A stretch of 64,000 nt of DNA from Lycocorax pyrrhopterus obiensis (GCA_014706295.1 JACSVZ010000041.1:806001-870000); one strand, 5' to 3'; shown: positions 32,731-44,204, counted from the first letter of the stretch. Translations and numbers: made by a program. The notes: generated by a model not told the origin, from the sequence alone.

Positions 32731-33300
32731 GATGTAGTGGCTGTTACAGTGGCCTGGAGCATCTGCACTGCATTTCGAGGAAGCTTTTCCAGGCACTCAT
32801 ATAAATCACAGCTCTGCTGCAGGAAAGGCAAGGTATTGTTTCACTGCTGTGACATCAATGCAGGCCACATAAATAATTTTTTATTAAGTGTGCAGTGCCC
32901 TGTAAAAATACACCCAGAGCTGAGGATACTGCAGAGTGAATGCAGAGGCACAGCAGCTTGGAACAGCCCTTCCCGTGCAGGAGAGGGTGGGATGAGAGAG
33001 GAGCCTCGCTGGGGAGGGGAGAGGTGGCTGGGTCTTTTTCCAATTCCAGCTCGGATCGGCATGTAATGTATGGCTTAATTTCCTCTCAAATTAGACACTT
33101 GATAAAAAAAGTTATTATATCTGTCAAGTTGCCAGTGCTTTTTATGAGTGTGATAAACTAAGAACCACTGCTTTACAAACCTTGATAGGATGTTTCAGTA
33201 CCTGGAAAACAATTTTATTGCAGCCTGGACTACTAACAAATTGCAAATACTGATTAAACCATAAAGTTACAACAACATTAAAAAATAATGAGAGGTTATT
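32730..33300. promoter_or_regulatory. AT-rich island in two parts
   Basis: 32850-32930 carries CATAAATAATTTTTTATTAAG. 33055-33300 carries GGCTTAATTTCC, CAAATTAGACAC, GTTATTATATC, GTGATAAAC, CTGATTAAACC and AAAAAATAATGAG. The second part is the stronger candidate. Confidence 0.45.
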
Positions 33301-33795
33301 GCACGGGGGGAAGGCTCTTGAGCAGCTGATGCAGCTGCCAGGTTTGCTCTGTGCGGGGGAACAGGGCAGCCTGCAAAGAGCAGCTCTCCAGGAGAGCTTT
33401 CCCAGGGCGCAGGGGAGGCCAGGCTGGGTGCAGGGAGGGGACAGGGGACCCCTGGCACTGTCTGGGCTCTGCATTTTCCTCACCAGGGAGATCCAAAGTC
33501 AGAGCTTTGCACAGAGACATCCTAAACCCGCTCCAAGCCGAGGAGACCATTCACCCTTGTCCTGCCTCCCCATCTGCTGAGCTCTGCGTGCTCAGTGCAG
33601 GTGCTCTCCATGTCCCCAGGTCTGGGAGGCTGCAGGACAGGCTCAGCTGGGACTTTACACCTGGCACATCCTCTGAATGGCATTCCTGCCCTGGAGCACC
33701 TGCCTGGCACAGCCCGGGGGCCTCTCTTGTCCTTGTCTTTGTCCTGCTCCTCAACAGCAGACTCTGCACCTCTCCCTCTCTCCCTCCTTCATTTA
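33300..33795. other. GC-rich single-copy DNA
   Basis: Opposed frames up to 161 codons, without domains. Nothing else is seen. Confidence 0.45.
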
Positions 33796-33960
33796 AAGCC
33801 CTGCTTAATTCCTGCATCACTCCGTGGCTGAACTAATGATGCTACAGCTACAAACATTTAGGGTTATTGCCAGCAAGGTGGATTCATGAAGTTGGTTAAA
33901 ACAGGCTCGCTGAGGAACCTGATGAAAGAGGGGAAATGAGCAAACAGGCAGAAAGATGAA
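33795..33960. promoter_or_regulatory. Short AT-rich island
   Basis: Contains CTGCTTAATTCC, ACTAATGATGC, GGGTTATTGCC and GGTTAAAAC words in single-copy sequence. Confidence 0.32.
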
Positions 33961-34690
33961 AATGGCAGTGGGAAAATGTCCCCTGGTCAGGCAAGGAGGT
34001 CCTTGGAGAGGCCACAGTGACCCTGAGATGGGGCTACTCCTTCCTGCTCCACCTGACCTGCAGGAAGAGCCCCTTTATCCCTCCAAGACCCAGCACAAAC
34101 AGATCTGTTCCTCTGAAAGGAGAATTACAGAAAAATTATCTCAAAGGCGGAGATTAGGGGGAGTCTTGCTTCTTTTTACCAAAAAGTGGCCTTTCTCAAG
34201 CCTTGGCGGGCAGGTTTCCAGCAGGCCCTTGCAGGGCTGGGGGCAGCAGGGGAGCTCCAGGAGGGTGTCCAAGCTGGGAAGAGCAGTCTGACAGCTGCTC
34301 TGGGGCTGGGGCTGCCCCATCACTGCAGGCCTCTGTGTCCCCACATGTCCCCACGTCCCTTATCTTTACAGAGCCCCAAAGCCCAGCGACTGCTGGAACA
34401 AGCCCCTGCCAGAGAGAGGGTCCCTTGCTGTCCGAACCGGTCCAATGAGGTCGGTTCCCTGAGATCCCTGAGCTGTGGATACCCAGGGCTGCTCTTCAAA
34501 GGGCTCCCCACTGAGCTGCGTCAGCTCGTGATGGCACAGCCTGGCTGGCAAGTGGCACCTCGAAACCACGAGCCTGGCAACGGCCCTCAGAGTGTCCCCG
34601 CTCTGCTCCAGCCTCGCCTGTCCCCAGAGGTGAGGCTGCCTGGGGCTGGCACCCCATGGAAATCCGTGCTGCTCGTGAGCTGAGGCGCTT
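33960..34690. other. GC-rich single-copy DNA
   Basis: A 165-codon + frame (34186-34683) has no domain. No repeat is recognised. Confidence 0.5.
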
Positions 34691-34960
34691 TCTTATGCAC
34701 ACACAGAACTGGCATTTTGCTAGATTTAGGGAAGTAGGCAAGACGAATTTGTCTGCGGAGGCTTTGCACCTTCGGCAATTATGTCTGCAGTCTGGAAAAC
34801 AACAGCAGCAGGGTTGCAGCAGGGAGGGGAAAAAATTCTATCATGTCAGAATAATGAGATCTGTGATTTCAGCACTTACTGGGTCAGAGACACACGCAGT
34901 GTGTTATCTGTAATGCTTCCCTCTGACATTCAGGGAAATTGCATTTATGCAGAGGACACG
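34690..34960. promoter_or_regulatory. Moderately AT-rich stretch
   Basis: Includes GCTAGATTTAGG, GCAATTATGTC, CAGAATAATGAG and GTGTTATCTG. Motif density is lower than in the main islands. Confidence 0.25.
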
Positions 34961-36324
34961 AGGCACCGGAGCACAGCGAGCGCCTGACAGGGGATGCTCT
35001 GCCCTGGCCTCCCTTGTCCCATTCCTTGGGGCTCCTGGGAGCCCCCGGTGCCACGAGGGACCAGGTGGCAGCACAGCCCCGTGCCTGTGGGCTTTGTGCC
35101 CGGCCCGAGACACGAGCGGCCGTGCCAGCAATGTCAGCCCCACGGTGGGCCCAGGGAAGGCTCTGCTTGTGCCCCTCCAGGGGCTCTGGGAGTGGGACAC
35201 TGGGGGGGTCAATGACAGCCTCTTGCTCACCCCCTTAGGGTGTCTCGGATGAGTTTCAGATTGTCCCCCTTGGTGACAGCAGCAGCGACGAGGAGTGAGG
35301 GATTCTCCTGACACCTCCCATGGGTTTGGGTGCAGAACGAGGGGTGGGAGCACCCCGGGGACCATCGCCCCCAGCACGGACTGGGTGGCACACCCCGAGG
35401 AGAGGGGATGGGGTGGGAAGGGCAGCTACACACACAAAATACAGCCCAAGGTGGGGAGGGCTGTCCCAAGGATGGATTCTCAAGGAGACAAAACAGCGTC
35501 TTCTCATAACCTGGAAACGCTCCACAGGCATTTCTGAAGTTTTAGAGAAGCAACTTAAAACCAGAGGAATTCATTTCCCTCCCTCTCTCTGCAGAAACCC
35601 AGAGCAGTGAAACTCAAAACATTTTGCCTTACCAATTAAAATCCTGTGTTTTCATCCGAACCAGCTTGTTTTCTAGCGGAAGTACAGTTTTCCGACAAAA
35701 ACCTATTTTCTGGTAAAAAGCAACCAAACTTCAAGCTGAGAAAGGAGCTGTGGGAGGGAGCTGTACCCTGGGTGCAACATCCTGTGGAGGTTCCCACACC
35801 CCAGGACCGCTCATGGCCACTGGCACTGGCCAAACCATCACTCAGAACCCTTTTCCAAAACAGAACATCGTTTTCTGTCAGTGATCTGAGCCCTCAAATG
35901 ATGAGTGGCCTTGGACCGGGAGCCACAGAACGATTCACAGTGGCCCTGCTTCTGCTGCTCCATTCTCCCCACCATCCTGGGGTTCATTACAGCTTTTTTG
36001 TTTCCCCCTCTTTTTTTCTCTTTCTGGTGGAGGCAGAGAACCCTGTCCTGATTAAAAGGATCTTGTTTAGCAGCTGTTTGAGGCAGCCTGAAGCGAAGGC
36101 CTGTGCCAGTACCCAGGATCAAACCTCCCACTGTGGGAGAGGCTGTTCCAGCCCAAGGCCAGCTCTGAATTTTGCCAATAGCTCCGATATTTACAGTTTT
36201 CCTTGAGGGCTTTCATTACAGGCCACAGAGCTTTTGCAGGCGGGGTCTGGAGTTTGTCTTGGACTTGATCTGCAAACGTGGGGCTGCCTCTGCAGGGCTT
36301 TGGGGATGGTTCCTGTGTGAGACA
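34960..36324. other. Single-copy DNA, GC-rich then mixed
   Basis: 34960-35500 is GC-rich. 35520-36200 is mixed, with a TACCAATTAAAATCC patch near 35630 and a pyrimidine-rich patch at 35994-36024. The 186-codon + frame (35646-36206) has no recognised domain. Confidence 0.45.
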
Positions 36325-36373
36325 GGAGGAGGAGGAGGAGGAGGAGGAGGAGGAGGAGGAGGAGGAGGAGGAG
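36325..36373 (+). repeat. (GGA)16 microsatellite
   Basis: About sixteen uninterrupted GGA units. The pure polypurine strand can form triplex or G-quadruplex-like structures. It reads as polyglutamate or polyglycine in shadow frames. Confidence 0.97.
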
Positions 36374-36589
36374 GGTGTGTTTGTGTCTGCATCCCTGGGT
36401 CACCTCCTCATTCCCCTTCTCCCAGGGGCCTCCCAGACAGTGGGAAAACCACTCCGAAGGGATCCAGGAAAGAGTGCTGTGCCATTATTTTCATTTCCAA
36501 GCTGAAGCCACAAGCCCTGGCTGGGTGGTTCACAAAGCCCCTCATCAACACAGAAACATCCCCCAGACAGCAAGAAGGGAGTTTCACCT

Positions 36590-36735
36590 CATGGAATTGT
36601 CACGGAGTGGGTTGGGTTGGAGGGCACCATGAAAACCATCTCGTTCCACAGCGCCTGCCATGGGCAGGGACACCTTCCACCAGACCAGGCCCATCCAACC
36701 TGGCCTTCATTTCCATGAAAAGCCCTCAAACAAGG
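36590..36735 (-). repeat. CR1 LINE 3' fragment, antisense
   Basis: Reads GGGTTGGGTTGGAGGGCACC, then TGCCATGGGCAGGGACACC, then TTCCACCAGACCAGG, then CCATCCAACCTGGCCTTCA, the reverse complement of the avian CR1 3' end. Diverged and 5'-truncated. Confidence 0.9.
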
Positions 36736-36984
36736 AAAGATGACTTTTTTAGGCCCGGCCCTGTGTGTCTGGCGCTCCGGGACGGGCAGAACCTGCCCAA
36801 CCTCACCGATTCCTGGGGGTTTCTGTCCCCAGGGCAGTGCAGGGCAGTGGGGCTGCCCCCGGAGCCCACCGTGGGTTTGGGAAGGGCACGGACAGCGGCC
36901 TCTCCCCGTGCCCACAGCTGTGCCCGAGGGTGCTGGAATCACCTCACAGCGCTGCGGAGCGCTCCCGCTCGTCCGGCTGCTGAT

Positions 36985-37150
36985 CTTTTGGGCAATTATT
37001 TGGAAGTAATGAAAGTGAATGCATGACATTTAAAAAAGAAACTCCGCTGTCAGCAGGAAAGCTGCCACATTCCTCCCGCACCTCGGAGAATACGCTTAGC
37101 TTGAAATAATGTTCATTTTAGCAGAGTTGTAAATTACAAGTGTGCTGGGG
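36985..37150. promoter_or_regulatory. Short AT-rich island
   Basis: Words include GGGCAATTATTTGG, GTAATGAAAG, TTGAAATAATG and GTAAATTACAAG. Single-copy. Confidence 0.32.
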
Positions 37151-37470
37151 TCTTGTGGGATTTATTACCATTTGGAAAGAGGTTAGAGGCCTTGTGCTGT
37201 TGCTGCTGCATCTGGTGCATGCTACAGAGCAGAGTTTGGAGGCGAAAGAAAGCACCTTTTATAGCCCATCCCTGGTGGCTTGTACCGCCAGCCTTACACA
37301 CACACCTCCCCCCAGCGCCAGCAGGGAAGAGGAAGGATTGCACAATCCCTTTTCCCAGTTGCTCATCGTTATTGATCCATCGTTATTAATACCCAGTGAC
37401 CCAACCTTGCTGTGCTGAGCAGGCAGCGAGGCCCCGGCCCCGGGTGCTGGGCACGGCTGCCGCGTTCTGC
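37150..37470. other. Mixed single-copy DNA
   Basis: Includes a CTGTTGCTGCTGC patch and a GTTATTGATCCATCGTTATTAATACC patch (37369-37392) with a repeated CGTTATT word. Confidence 0.4.
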
Positions 37471-37800
37471 TGGGACAGCTCTTTAATTTTCTCAGGTTTA
37501 TGTTCTTTTTTTTTTCATTGCAGGTGTTTCATAAAAATGCAGCCACGGACCTGGCAGGAAGCAATAAGCTTCAGCTTCCTCTGCATGAACCAAAGGGATT
37601 TCTGCCTCCCTCCTGGCAAGGATGGAGTTGTGCTAATGCAAGATTAATGCTCTGCAATCCTGACCCTGCTGTCTTCAGTGTGTAAATGCTGAAGGGTCAC
37701 CTTTAGTCCATGCCATTAGTGATTAATTAATCTCAGCGTTTATTTGATCCATCCCTTTCAGTGAGAATTTCTGCACTAACGCTTTTTGATTCCTTTTGCT
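37470..37800. promoter_or_regulatory. AT-rich island containing a splice-acceptor-like site
   Basis: 37501-37523 reads TGTTC, a T-run and TTCATTGCAG, a textbook 3' splice site pattern. Downstream sequence to about 37685 is open in one frame, but no partner donor or coding signal is seen. 37715-37745 holds GTGATTAATTAATC. The segment may be a regulatory island, an exon of a non-coding RNA, or both. Confidence 0.35.
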
Positions 37801-38520
37801 CCCCCCCTTTTGCACACTGTTCCCCACCAGGGCTGTGCCCTGGAGCCCTCTGACATCCTGAAGGCAGCAGGACTCTGCTCCTGGATCCCAGCTGCACGCC
37901 GAGCCCCAACCGGGAACACAACCACGGGTCCACAGGGACAGCCAGGAGGAGGCGGGGGCCAGGGCAGGCTTTTAAGCCACATCAAAGCACAACAGACAGG
38001 GAAATGGATGTCGTCGGAGCTGGGCTGCCGAATTCCTTGCGAGTTTCCGTGCCAGCTAATATATGAGAGATTGATTTTTCAACTTCTACCAAACTAGTTT
38101 TTCCCTGGGGAGGGGGGTGGGCTGTTGGCTGAGGAAAGAGCTGGAGAAAAGCAGTGCTGAGGCAGGTGGGGGCTGTGGGGAGGGGGCCCAGGGAGGAGCT
38201 CTGGGGTGCTTCATCTCTGCAGGGGTGAGGCAGCAGCACCCCAGTCCTGTGCTGCGGGAGCAAATCCAGGCTGTGCCAGCAGGGCTGAGGCCGTAGGGGC
38301 TGGGAGAGGCCGTGGAACCGTCGCCTCCTCAGGCTGGCAGAGCACTGGGCACATTTGTACCGTTAGGCACGAACATCCTCAGTGCTGCGCGGAACAACCG
38401 CGACTGCCGCGGGCTGGGGAGGCTGCGGAGGCCAAGGTGGGTGGTTGGCACCCAAAGCATCGACCTCAGTGAGAGCTCCAGCTCATCAACAGCCTCCCAG
38501 TCCAGGGACGGGATTTTCTT
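37800..38520. other. GC-rich single-copy DNA
   Basis: A short AT patch lies at 38055-38100 (CTAATATATGAGAGATTGATTTTTC). No gene or repeat is seen. Confidence 0.45.
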
Positions 38521-38740
38521 AGATCCTGAGCTCTCCTCCCCATATGTTTATCTCTGTGAATCCCATTAATCATGTTCTGTGCCTGGACAGTTTATAACAC
38601 CACATCCATCCTCTAAGAGCTGTTATCGCACACCCTGAAGATCTGTCAGATAAATAGCCAGGTCAGCTGCAGCTGTTCCAATATCCTGAAGAAATCAGAT
38701 TTATCATTTTAGATTAAAAAAACCCCACACAAGCACATGC
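38520..38740. promoter_or_regulatory. AT-rich island
   Basis: Contains CCATTAATCATG, CTGTTATCGC, CAGATAAATAGCC and GATTTATCATTTTAGATTAAAAAAACC, so several GATA-type and homeodomain words. Confidence 0.37.
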
Positions 38741-39640
38741 CCCAGAAGATCCCCCACCCGCCCGCGGGCTGGCTGGGAACCTGTGTGTCTTGGCCCTGCA
38801 GGTCCTGCTGCTGCTGCCTTCCATCTGCAGCCCGTGATAAATGGCTGCAGGGTGCCAGGTACAGTTCAATGGGGAAAAATCCCAACATGTGACTGAGGCA
38901 TCTCCTCGCAAGTCATTAATCTAAAAGGAGGCCGGTGCCAGGACAAGGTTCTCACTCACTCCATCGTCATCTGGGCCCGCGCGGCGCGGCCGCTGCCAGA
39001 GGCCGGGAAGGAGGAAGGGAAGGCCCCTGCCATTTTCCACTCGCAGGGAAAGTGCTCCCCGGCCATTAACCCTCTGTGCAGCCCAGAGCTGGGCCCTGGA
39101 GCCCCACAGCTCACACAGGGCTTTGCCAGCCCCAGCACCAGCGGTGGGTGGTGGGTGATGCTCACCTCTGCCCCCCACAGCCCCGCAGCCACTGTTAACC
39201 CTTTCATCCACACGGAAAGGCTGTAACGTCCCCGGGCAGGAGCTTCCATGAGTAAATCAGCACGGCCCAGGCAGTGCTCCAGGCACATCCCTGAGGAGCA
39301 GGGCGATGCTGGCTCCCCCGGGGCTGGTGCCCATGAGCCCTGCCCGTGGCCTTGGGGATGCCCTGGAGTCAGAGCAGGAGAGGTCTCTGCAGCTACAGAA
39401 AACACAGCTGGGCCCTTCAGGCATCTCTCCATCAGCCTTTTGCTCACGCTGTGATTCCAGGCCCCTGGGAAGCCCACTGGGGTCAGCAGGAGCTCCGGCC
39501 GGACCGGGTCCCTCTCTACATGGTGGCCCATGTCCCTGGGGCCTGGTGGCACCGGGCTCTCTCCGGGAAGCCGAGTGTCCTGCCAAGGTGCCTCTGCTCC
39601 CCCCCGCTCCAGTCACATCCCGAGCCGCGTGCCTGGTGCC
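38740..39640. other. GC-rich single-copy DNA
   Basis: A CpG-dense patch (GCCCGCGCGGCGCGGCCGC) lies near 38975-38993. The 198-codon - strand frame has no domain. Confidence 0.5.
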
Positions 39641-39990
39641 AAATTGAGTTGTAGCCGTGAATTATTTAGAAGCATCAGTGGAATATTGTTGTATCAGTAA
39701 CGCAGACTATCAGTTTGTGGCCTTGGGGCTGCCTCAGTTACACACTCCATCACTATTTTCTCTCATGAATAATGTAGGAGTGGAATTACTCTGCATGTAG
39801 AGAATTCATACCCTGAGAAAACAAGGTTGCTCCAAAATTAATTTTCCGTACTAAAAGAGCGACAGAAAATCAATTAATCGCATATTATTCTATACGGAGA
39901 CAGAGTAAGGGAAACAGGGAAAATGGCTGTAGCTATACATCAGCAAACGCTGTATTGGCAGAGAGCTTTGCAGAGAGGTGAGTTACAGCC
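39640..39990. promoter_or_regulatory. Long AT-rich island, strong CNE candidate
   Basis: About 350 bp with GAATTATTTAG, CAGTAACGC, ATGAATAATGTAGG, GGAATTACTC, AAAATTAATTTTCC and ATCAATTAATCGCATATTATTC. CpGs are retained in CGTACT, GCGACAG, TCGCAT and ACGGAG. It lies directly upstream of the CpG-rich block at 40.0 kb, so it could be a proximal enhancer. Confidence 0.5.
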
Positions 39991-40009
39991 AGCTACAAAG
40001 AAGGGAAAT

Positions 40010-40520
40010 ATATTCCGCCCGAGAGAGCCCTCGAACATCAGACTCGGCTCACACGCAGCCAGCTGGGCGCTGCTGCCGGCGAGGAGGAGCTCGGAGCTCG
40101 CAGCTCTGCCTTCCTCTCGCTCTCGGCTGCTTCCTTTGTCCTGCCGCTAGCGGGCTCAGCTCGCAGCCTGGCAGCTCGCAGGGAGCTGCTGCTCCAGCGG
40201 TGCCCGGCCCTGGCTGTGCCGAGCAGCCGGGAGGCAGCGCCGGCTCCGCGGGGATGCAGGGGCGGGATGCGCCCGGCTCCGGCCCCGGGACGGGAGCCTT
40301 CCCCTCTGCGGGAACCGAGCAGCAGTTCAGGAACCTCGTCTGAGTGCAGTCCCTGCTGCCGCACCACGGAGCTGGAGACGCTGGGCATGGAGCTCGGCCC
40401 CGGGGCTGGAGGGTGCGAGCGGCCGCGGTGCTCCCGGAGCTCTCCTGCTCCCGGGCACATCCCGCGATCCCCGCTCCGCTCTGCCCCTGGCACCGATTCC
40501 TCACGCTGCTCCTGTCAACA
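40010..40520. promoter_or_regulatory. CpG-island-like segment
   Basis: By eye I count about fifty CpGs in roughly 500 bp of about 70% GC, an observed-to-expected ratio near 0.8, against the CpG-poor surroundings. CpG islands of this length usually mark a transcription start. No TATA box or coding exon is visible, so a non-coding transcript or a TF-bound regulatory island is as likely as a gene promoter. Direction is undetermined. Confidence 0.55.
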
Positions 40521-40640
40521 GCGCTTCGTTTTTAGCTCTTTAACTCAAATAGTAACCAGCCATTGTAGACCGGAGCTGAGAGACTTAATTAATATTTAAA
40601 ATTGCTTTGAGTCTCGCAGCGGAGCAGAGCATCGTTCCTC
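40520..40640. promoter_or_regulatory. AT-rich flank of the CpG island
   Basis: TAACTCAAATAGTAACC and GACTTAATTAATATTTAAAATTGC follow directly after the CpG-rich block. Confidence 0.3.
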
Positions 40641-40879
40641 AAAGTGCTTCTGAAAAGGAGGGAATGCCGTGAAACTGATGCAGATTCAGACACGGATCTA
40701 GATCAGCACGGAACCATGACAGGCAGAGAAAACATCCTGCAGCTCTTCCCTGGGGCTGGGTGCTGCTTCCCCTCTGCTCCAGCAGCGTCCCAGGACACCC
40801 CAGGGGATCTGCTCCCATCAGACGAGTGGAATTTGGTTCCACAGTTCCTCTGTGGAGTTTGGTTTATTTCTTCTCTTCA

Positions 40880-41450
40880 ATTATTTTAAGCGACTCCACC
40901 AGCACATGGCCACAGAAACACCCATGGAAAGGCTGAACCACAGTGACCTGTATCTGTCCCACTGCCTCGTTAGCTTTGATTAATAACATTCACTGGTTTA
41001 ACAAATGTTAGAATAATTACGGGATGAGAAGTTACGAGGCTGACCTCAAAAAAACTGGTCAAACATCAACAGCATCTTCAGGAATAAAACTCAAAACCAG
41101 CTAATCTGGTCTTACTGCAGTAATTATTTTTCCCCAAGCTCTCAATTCTTTTGTCATCTCCTAGAACTGCTAAGTTTTTAGGGTCATCACACAGTGGAGA
41201 TCATTTTTCCAGCAAGGAAAACAGAGATTTCAAAGTGTCCACAACAACAACAACTGCAATGGCACGTACAAGTCACAGTCTTGGGGTTTATTGCAGGGTT
41301 ATTAACCAGGATTGTTTCTAGACTGAATTTACAGGGATTTTTATTTTTCTTGGCACTATTAATAGGAAAAATTGAAGAAACAATCCTCTGTACCGCTACC
41401 AACATATCCTTTACCATCTCTAGATGTGGCTAAAAACCCACCACAGGAGT
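40880..41450. promoter_or_regulatory. AT-rich region between two CpG islands
   Basis: Includes TTTGATTAATAACATTCAC, GAATAATTACGGG, GCAGTAATTATTTTTCC, GGTTATTAACC and CTATTAATAGG (palindromic). A CAACAACAACAAC run lies at 41242-41254. The 79-codon + frame (41194-41433) is probably a shadow. Confidence 0.38.
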
Positions 41451-41636
41451 CAGAGGCCAGCAGCAAATGAGAGTAGGTGAAACCTCAGATCTGACACAAG
41501 CATTGCCCCTTCTTTCACTGAAATGGAGGGCGGGGTTTTCTCTCAATTTTTCCAAATCTGAAATATCCACAAGGAGGAAAATAAAACAATGTACTTTGTA
41601 TTTCAGCACAGCAGCCACACACGATGGCCTGGGTGT

Positions 41637-41775
41637 CAGAATCACAGACTGGTTTGGGTTGGGAGGGACCTTAAACCAGTCCCACCCCTGCCAGGGGCAG
41701 GGACACCTTTTGCTATCCCAGGTTGCTCCAAGCCCCATCCAGCCTGGCCTTGGACACTTCCAGGGATCGTCTGCT
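41637..41775 (-). repeat. CR1 LINE 3' fragment, antisense
   Basis: GAATCACAGACTGG, TTTGGGTTGGGAGGGACC, TTAAACCAGTCCC, CTGCCAGGGGCAGGGACACC, CCAGGTTGCTCCAAGCCCC and CCAGCCTGGCCTTGGACAC follow the reversed avian CR1 3' end in order, including the terminal ATTCTGTGA-type unit as TCACAGA. Confidence 0.95.
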
Positions 41776-41999
41776 CCTCAAAGCAGCGTGGTTTTTTCCT
41801 ACCTTGGAGGACAAAAAAGGCTTTCAGCCCCCTGAGTGCAGGTGTGTGCACACACTCGTGCTGAGCCATGGCTTTATCTGTGCCTGCAGGAAGGTGCCAG
41901 AGGCCACACGTGTGATGTGCACGTGCACGAATGACCCAAGGACAGGAGAACCTGAGCCCCTCACCGCTCACAGCCCCTCTCTCCTCCAGCAGCAGTGAT

Positions 42000-42380
42000 T
42001 TATCTGCTGCTCCGCAGAGGCCGAAGCTCCCCGGCGCGGGGCCCTGGCGAGCGGAGCATCTCCGCGGGTATGGAAGCGTTTAAGGAGTGTCTGCGAGTCC
42101 CCGGCCGCAGAGACATGAAAGGGAAGATGCTGGCGGTGATTTATGGCGTGCTGAGCAGTTTGACAGTCACGCTGTTTGAAAGCACTGTCCTCTGGCTTCC
42201 TCCCGGCCCGGGGAGGGCTCGGAGCTCCGTGCGGGGGCGGAGGAGCAGATTTACGGCGCTGCGGAGGAGCCGCCGGTGCCGCTCCGCGCCCGTCCCCCGC
42301 CAGATGTGGAGCAGGGGAAGGAAGATCTGCTCCGGAGGGTGCACTTGGATCCCAAGCCCTCAGCTCCGCAGATGTTTATT
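42000..42380. promoter_or_regulatory. Second CpG-island-like segment
   Basis: About 35 CpGs in 370 bp by eye, observed-to-expected near 0.85. The dense parts are 42010-42110 and 42200-42310, with a less dense centre. A + frame starting at 42062 crosses it but shows no recognised domain. It lies about 1.5 kb from the island at 40.0 kb; the two could be a divergent or alternative promoter pair. Confidence 0.5.
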
Positions 42381-43070
42381 GACTTATGAATTCAGTCTTT
42401 CAAGAGGTTCCTCAGAGCTGCCATGGTGGCTCTGCTGTCCCGGTCGTGTCCCGGGATGGGGACGCTGCCCTGCCACGGTGGAGCTGCGGCTCAGCTCGGA
42501 CACGAGGATTAGGGAAGGTACCAACGTTGCTCACCTGCTTTGCTATCCCTGATTCAGAGCAACTGAACCTTCCCTGCCTGTGGCTCCTGGCAGCACCGGG
42601 CAGGGCCAGAGAGGAGGGCAAACCCATCTCCCTTCTCCAGGGAGCCATCCTGCTTCCCCCAAACTGGGCAGTGCCTTAAACCCTGGGAAACGAGGAGAAG
42701 TGTCTCTCTGCTGTTGCTTTCTTTGGCTTTTGGGACTCATAATTTCCCTTAGAGCATGAAGGATGGAAAGTTCCTCATACGCAGAGAAAAGAGGTCAGGT
42801 TTGAGGCAATAGCAGGGCTCCGGGAGCTGGGGTTCTTAACGACAACAACTTTTTCGAAGTCTGTTGTGTGAGATCTGCCTGCCCCGTGCCCAGCAGCCGC
42901 CACCACCCAGCTGGAGCTGCAGCCACTTGGGCTCTGGAGCTCCTCCACACCGCGCCCCTGTCCTACAGCAGCCTTTGCTGGAGACCCCAAATCCCACCTT
43001 GTCAGTCCCTCAAGCTTTGATACCGACACTTCAAACACTGGATTATTCTGTCCACCCTCTTTAGACTAAA
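42380..43070. other. GC-rich single-copy DNA
   Basis: No repeat family or motif cluster is seen; opposed short frames only. Confidence 0.45.
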
Positions 43071-43800
43071 TCTGCCTTGGAAAACAAATGACTCTATTGG
43101 GCTCAAAACGCTCCCGCAGCTGACTCCGTAATGAGCTGTTTATTATAGTTCCCATAAGTGAAATCCATTAAGTCTGACAGAAATGCAGCGAAAGTTTACA
43201 TTCCGCATCCGTTTGAGGGCAGTTCGGAATTAAATTTGCCCCTTCCCTCCTCCACCCCAGCAAAGCTACACACGATACTTAAATGAATTTTCCATCATTA
43301 TTTTCCAGAAGAATAAGGCTGAACTTGAGCGGGCCCTGGATGATTTGGCATCTTGTCCAACTTGTCTGCGCCGAGTCTAAACTTTCTCCCTTCCAGTGTC
43401 AGTTTTCATGCTTGAAAACTTGAAAGGAAGAAAGGTGGTTTGGGGATGACATTGTTCCTTAAATCTTATGCGTGAGTGATTGGATGTTTTCTATCCTCCT
43501 CTCCAGATTAATCTCGGTGCATCAGGGTTACTGTTACAGCTGGATGGAAAATGGAGTTTCCATTGTATGAGAAGTTCTGAGGTTTTGTCCCAAATCTAGA
43601 CAGAAAACCAGTGTCTGTTACTGTGTTAGAACTCAACAATTAATCCTCTTCTCGGGTATCCATTACATTATGACCTTAATACAGAATGGTGAAGTCAAAA
43701 TGAAAGATTTGGGGGTTTTAATAAGCAAAATGTTGTCATAGTTTTGGACAGAAAGTTAAACAGAACCTAGATGTTAAAGTGGAACTTTTTTTTTTTTTTG
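43070..43800. promoter_or_regulatory. Long AT-rich island, strong CNE candidate
   Basis: About 700 bp, single-copy until a T-run at 43787-43799. Words include CCGTAATGAGC, CCATTAAGTCTGACAG, GGAATTAAATTTGCC, CATCATTATTTTCC, CAGATTAATCTCGG, AACAATTAATCC and ATTACATTATGACC. Confidence 0.48.
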
Positions 43801-44204
43801 CTGGTGATTTATCAGTTTTCCACAGAAAACCATTGCAGGCCCATCCTTTGAGGCTGGTGTTATTATTGTTTTTAAGCACTGTCTAACACAGCGCAGGCCC
43901 GGGGGCGTTTTCCAGCTCTCCTGACAGCAGTGAGGAACTGGGAATTGTGCGGAGCGGTGAACGGTGTGGACGGGGGCAGAAGAGAACAGACAGCGCAAAA
44001 TGGGCAACAGGGACCTGAGATAACATCCTGAATCCATGGAAAAGTCCCCTCACCTCCAGTGCCGGGGGTCCCTGGGCTTCGGGGGGTCTCAGGGAGCTCA
44101 GAGCTCCCTGTCCCCTCTGCAGAAAGGTGGGAGCATCACCCGGCTCCCCCTGGAGAAGGAGATGAGCCTCTCCCGCCGGGAACGGCTCTGGAAATCGCAG
44201 TGAT
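43800..44204. other. GC-rich single-copy DNA
   Basis: No repeat or gene is seen. A TTATTATTG patch lies at 43859-43867. Confidence 0.4.

Noticed and set aside
41194..41433. 79-codon hydrophobic + frame
   Set aside because: A single hydrophobic stretch in AT-rich DNA is expected by chance. No family resemblance, splice sites or poly(A) signal are evident.
42062..42552. 185-codon + frame over a CpG-rich block (starting MEAFKECLRV)
   Set aside because: The first part looks less biased than other frames, but there is no recognised domain, and the C-terminal part is Arg/Gly/Pro-rich shadow sequence.
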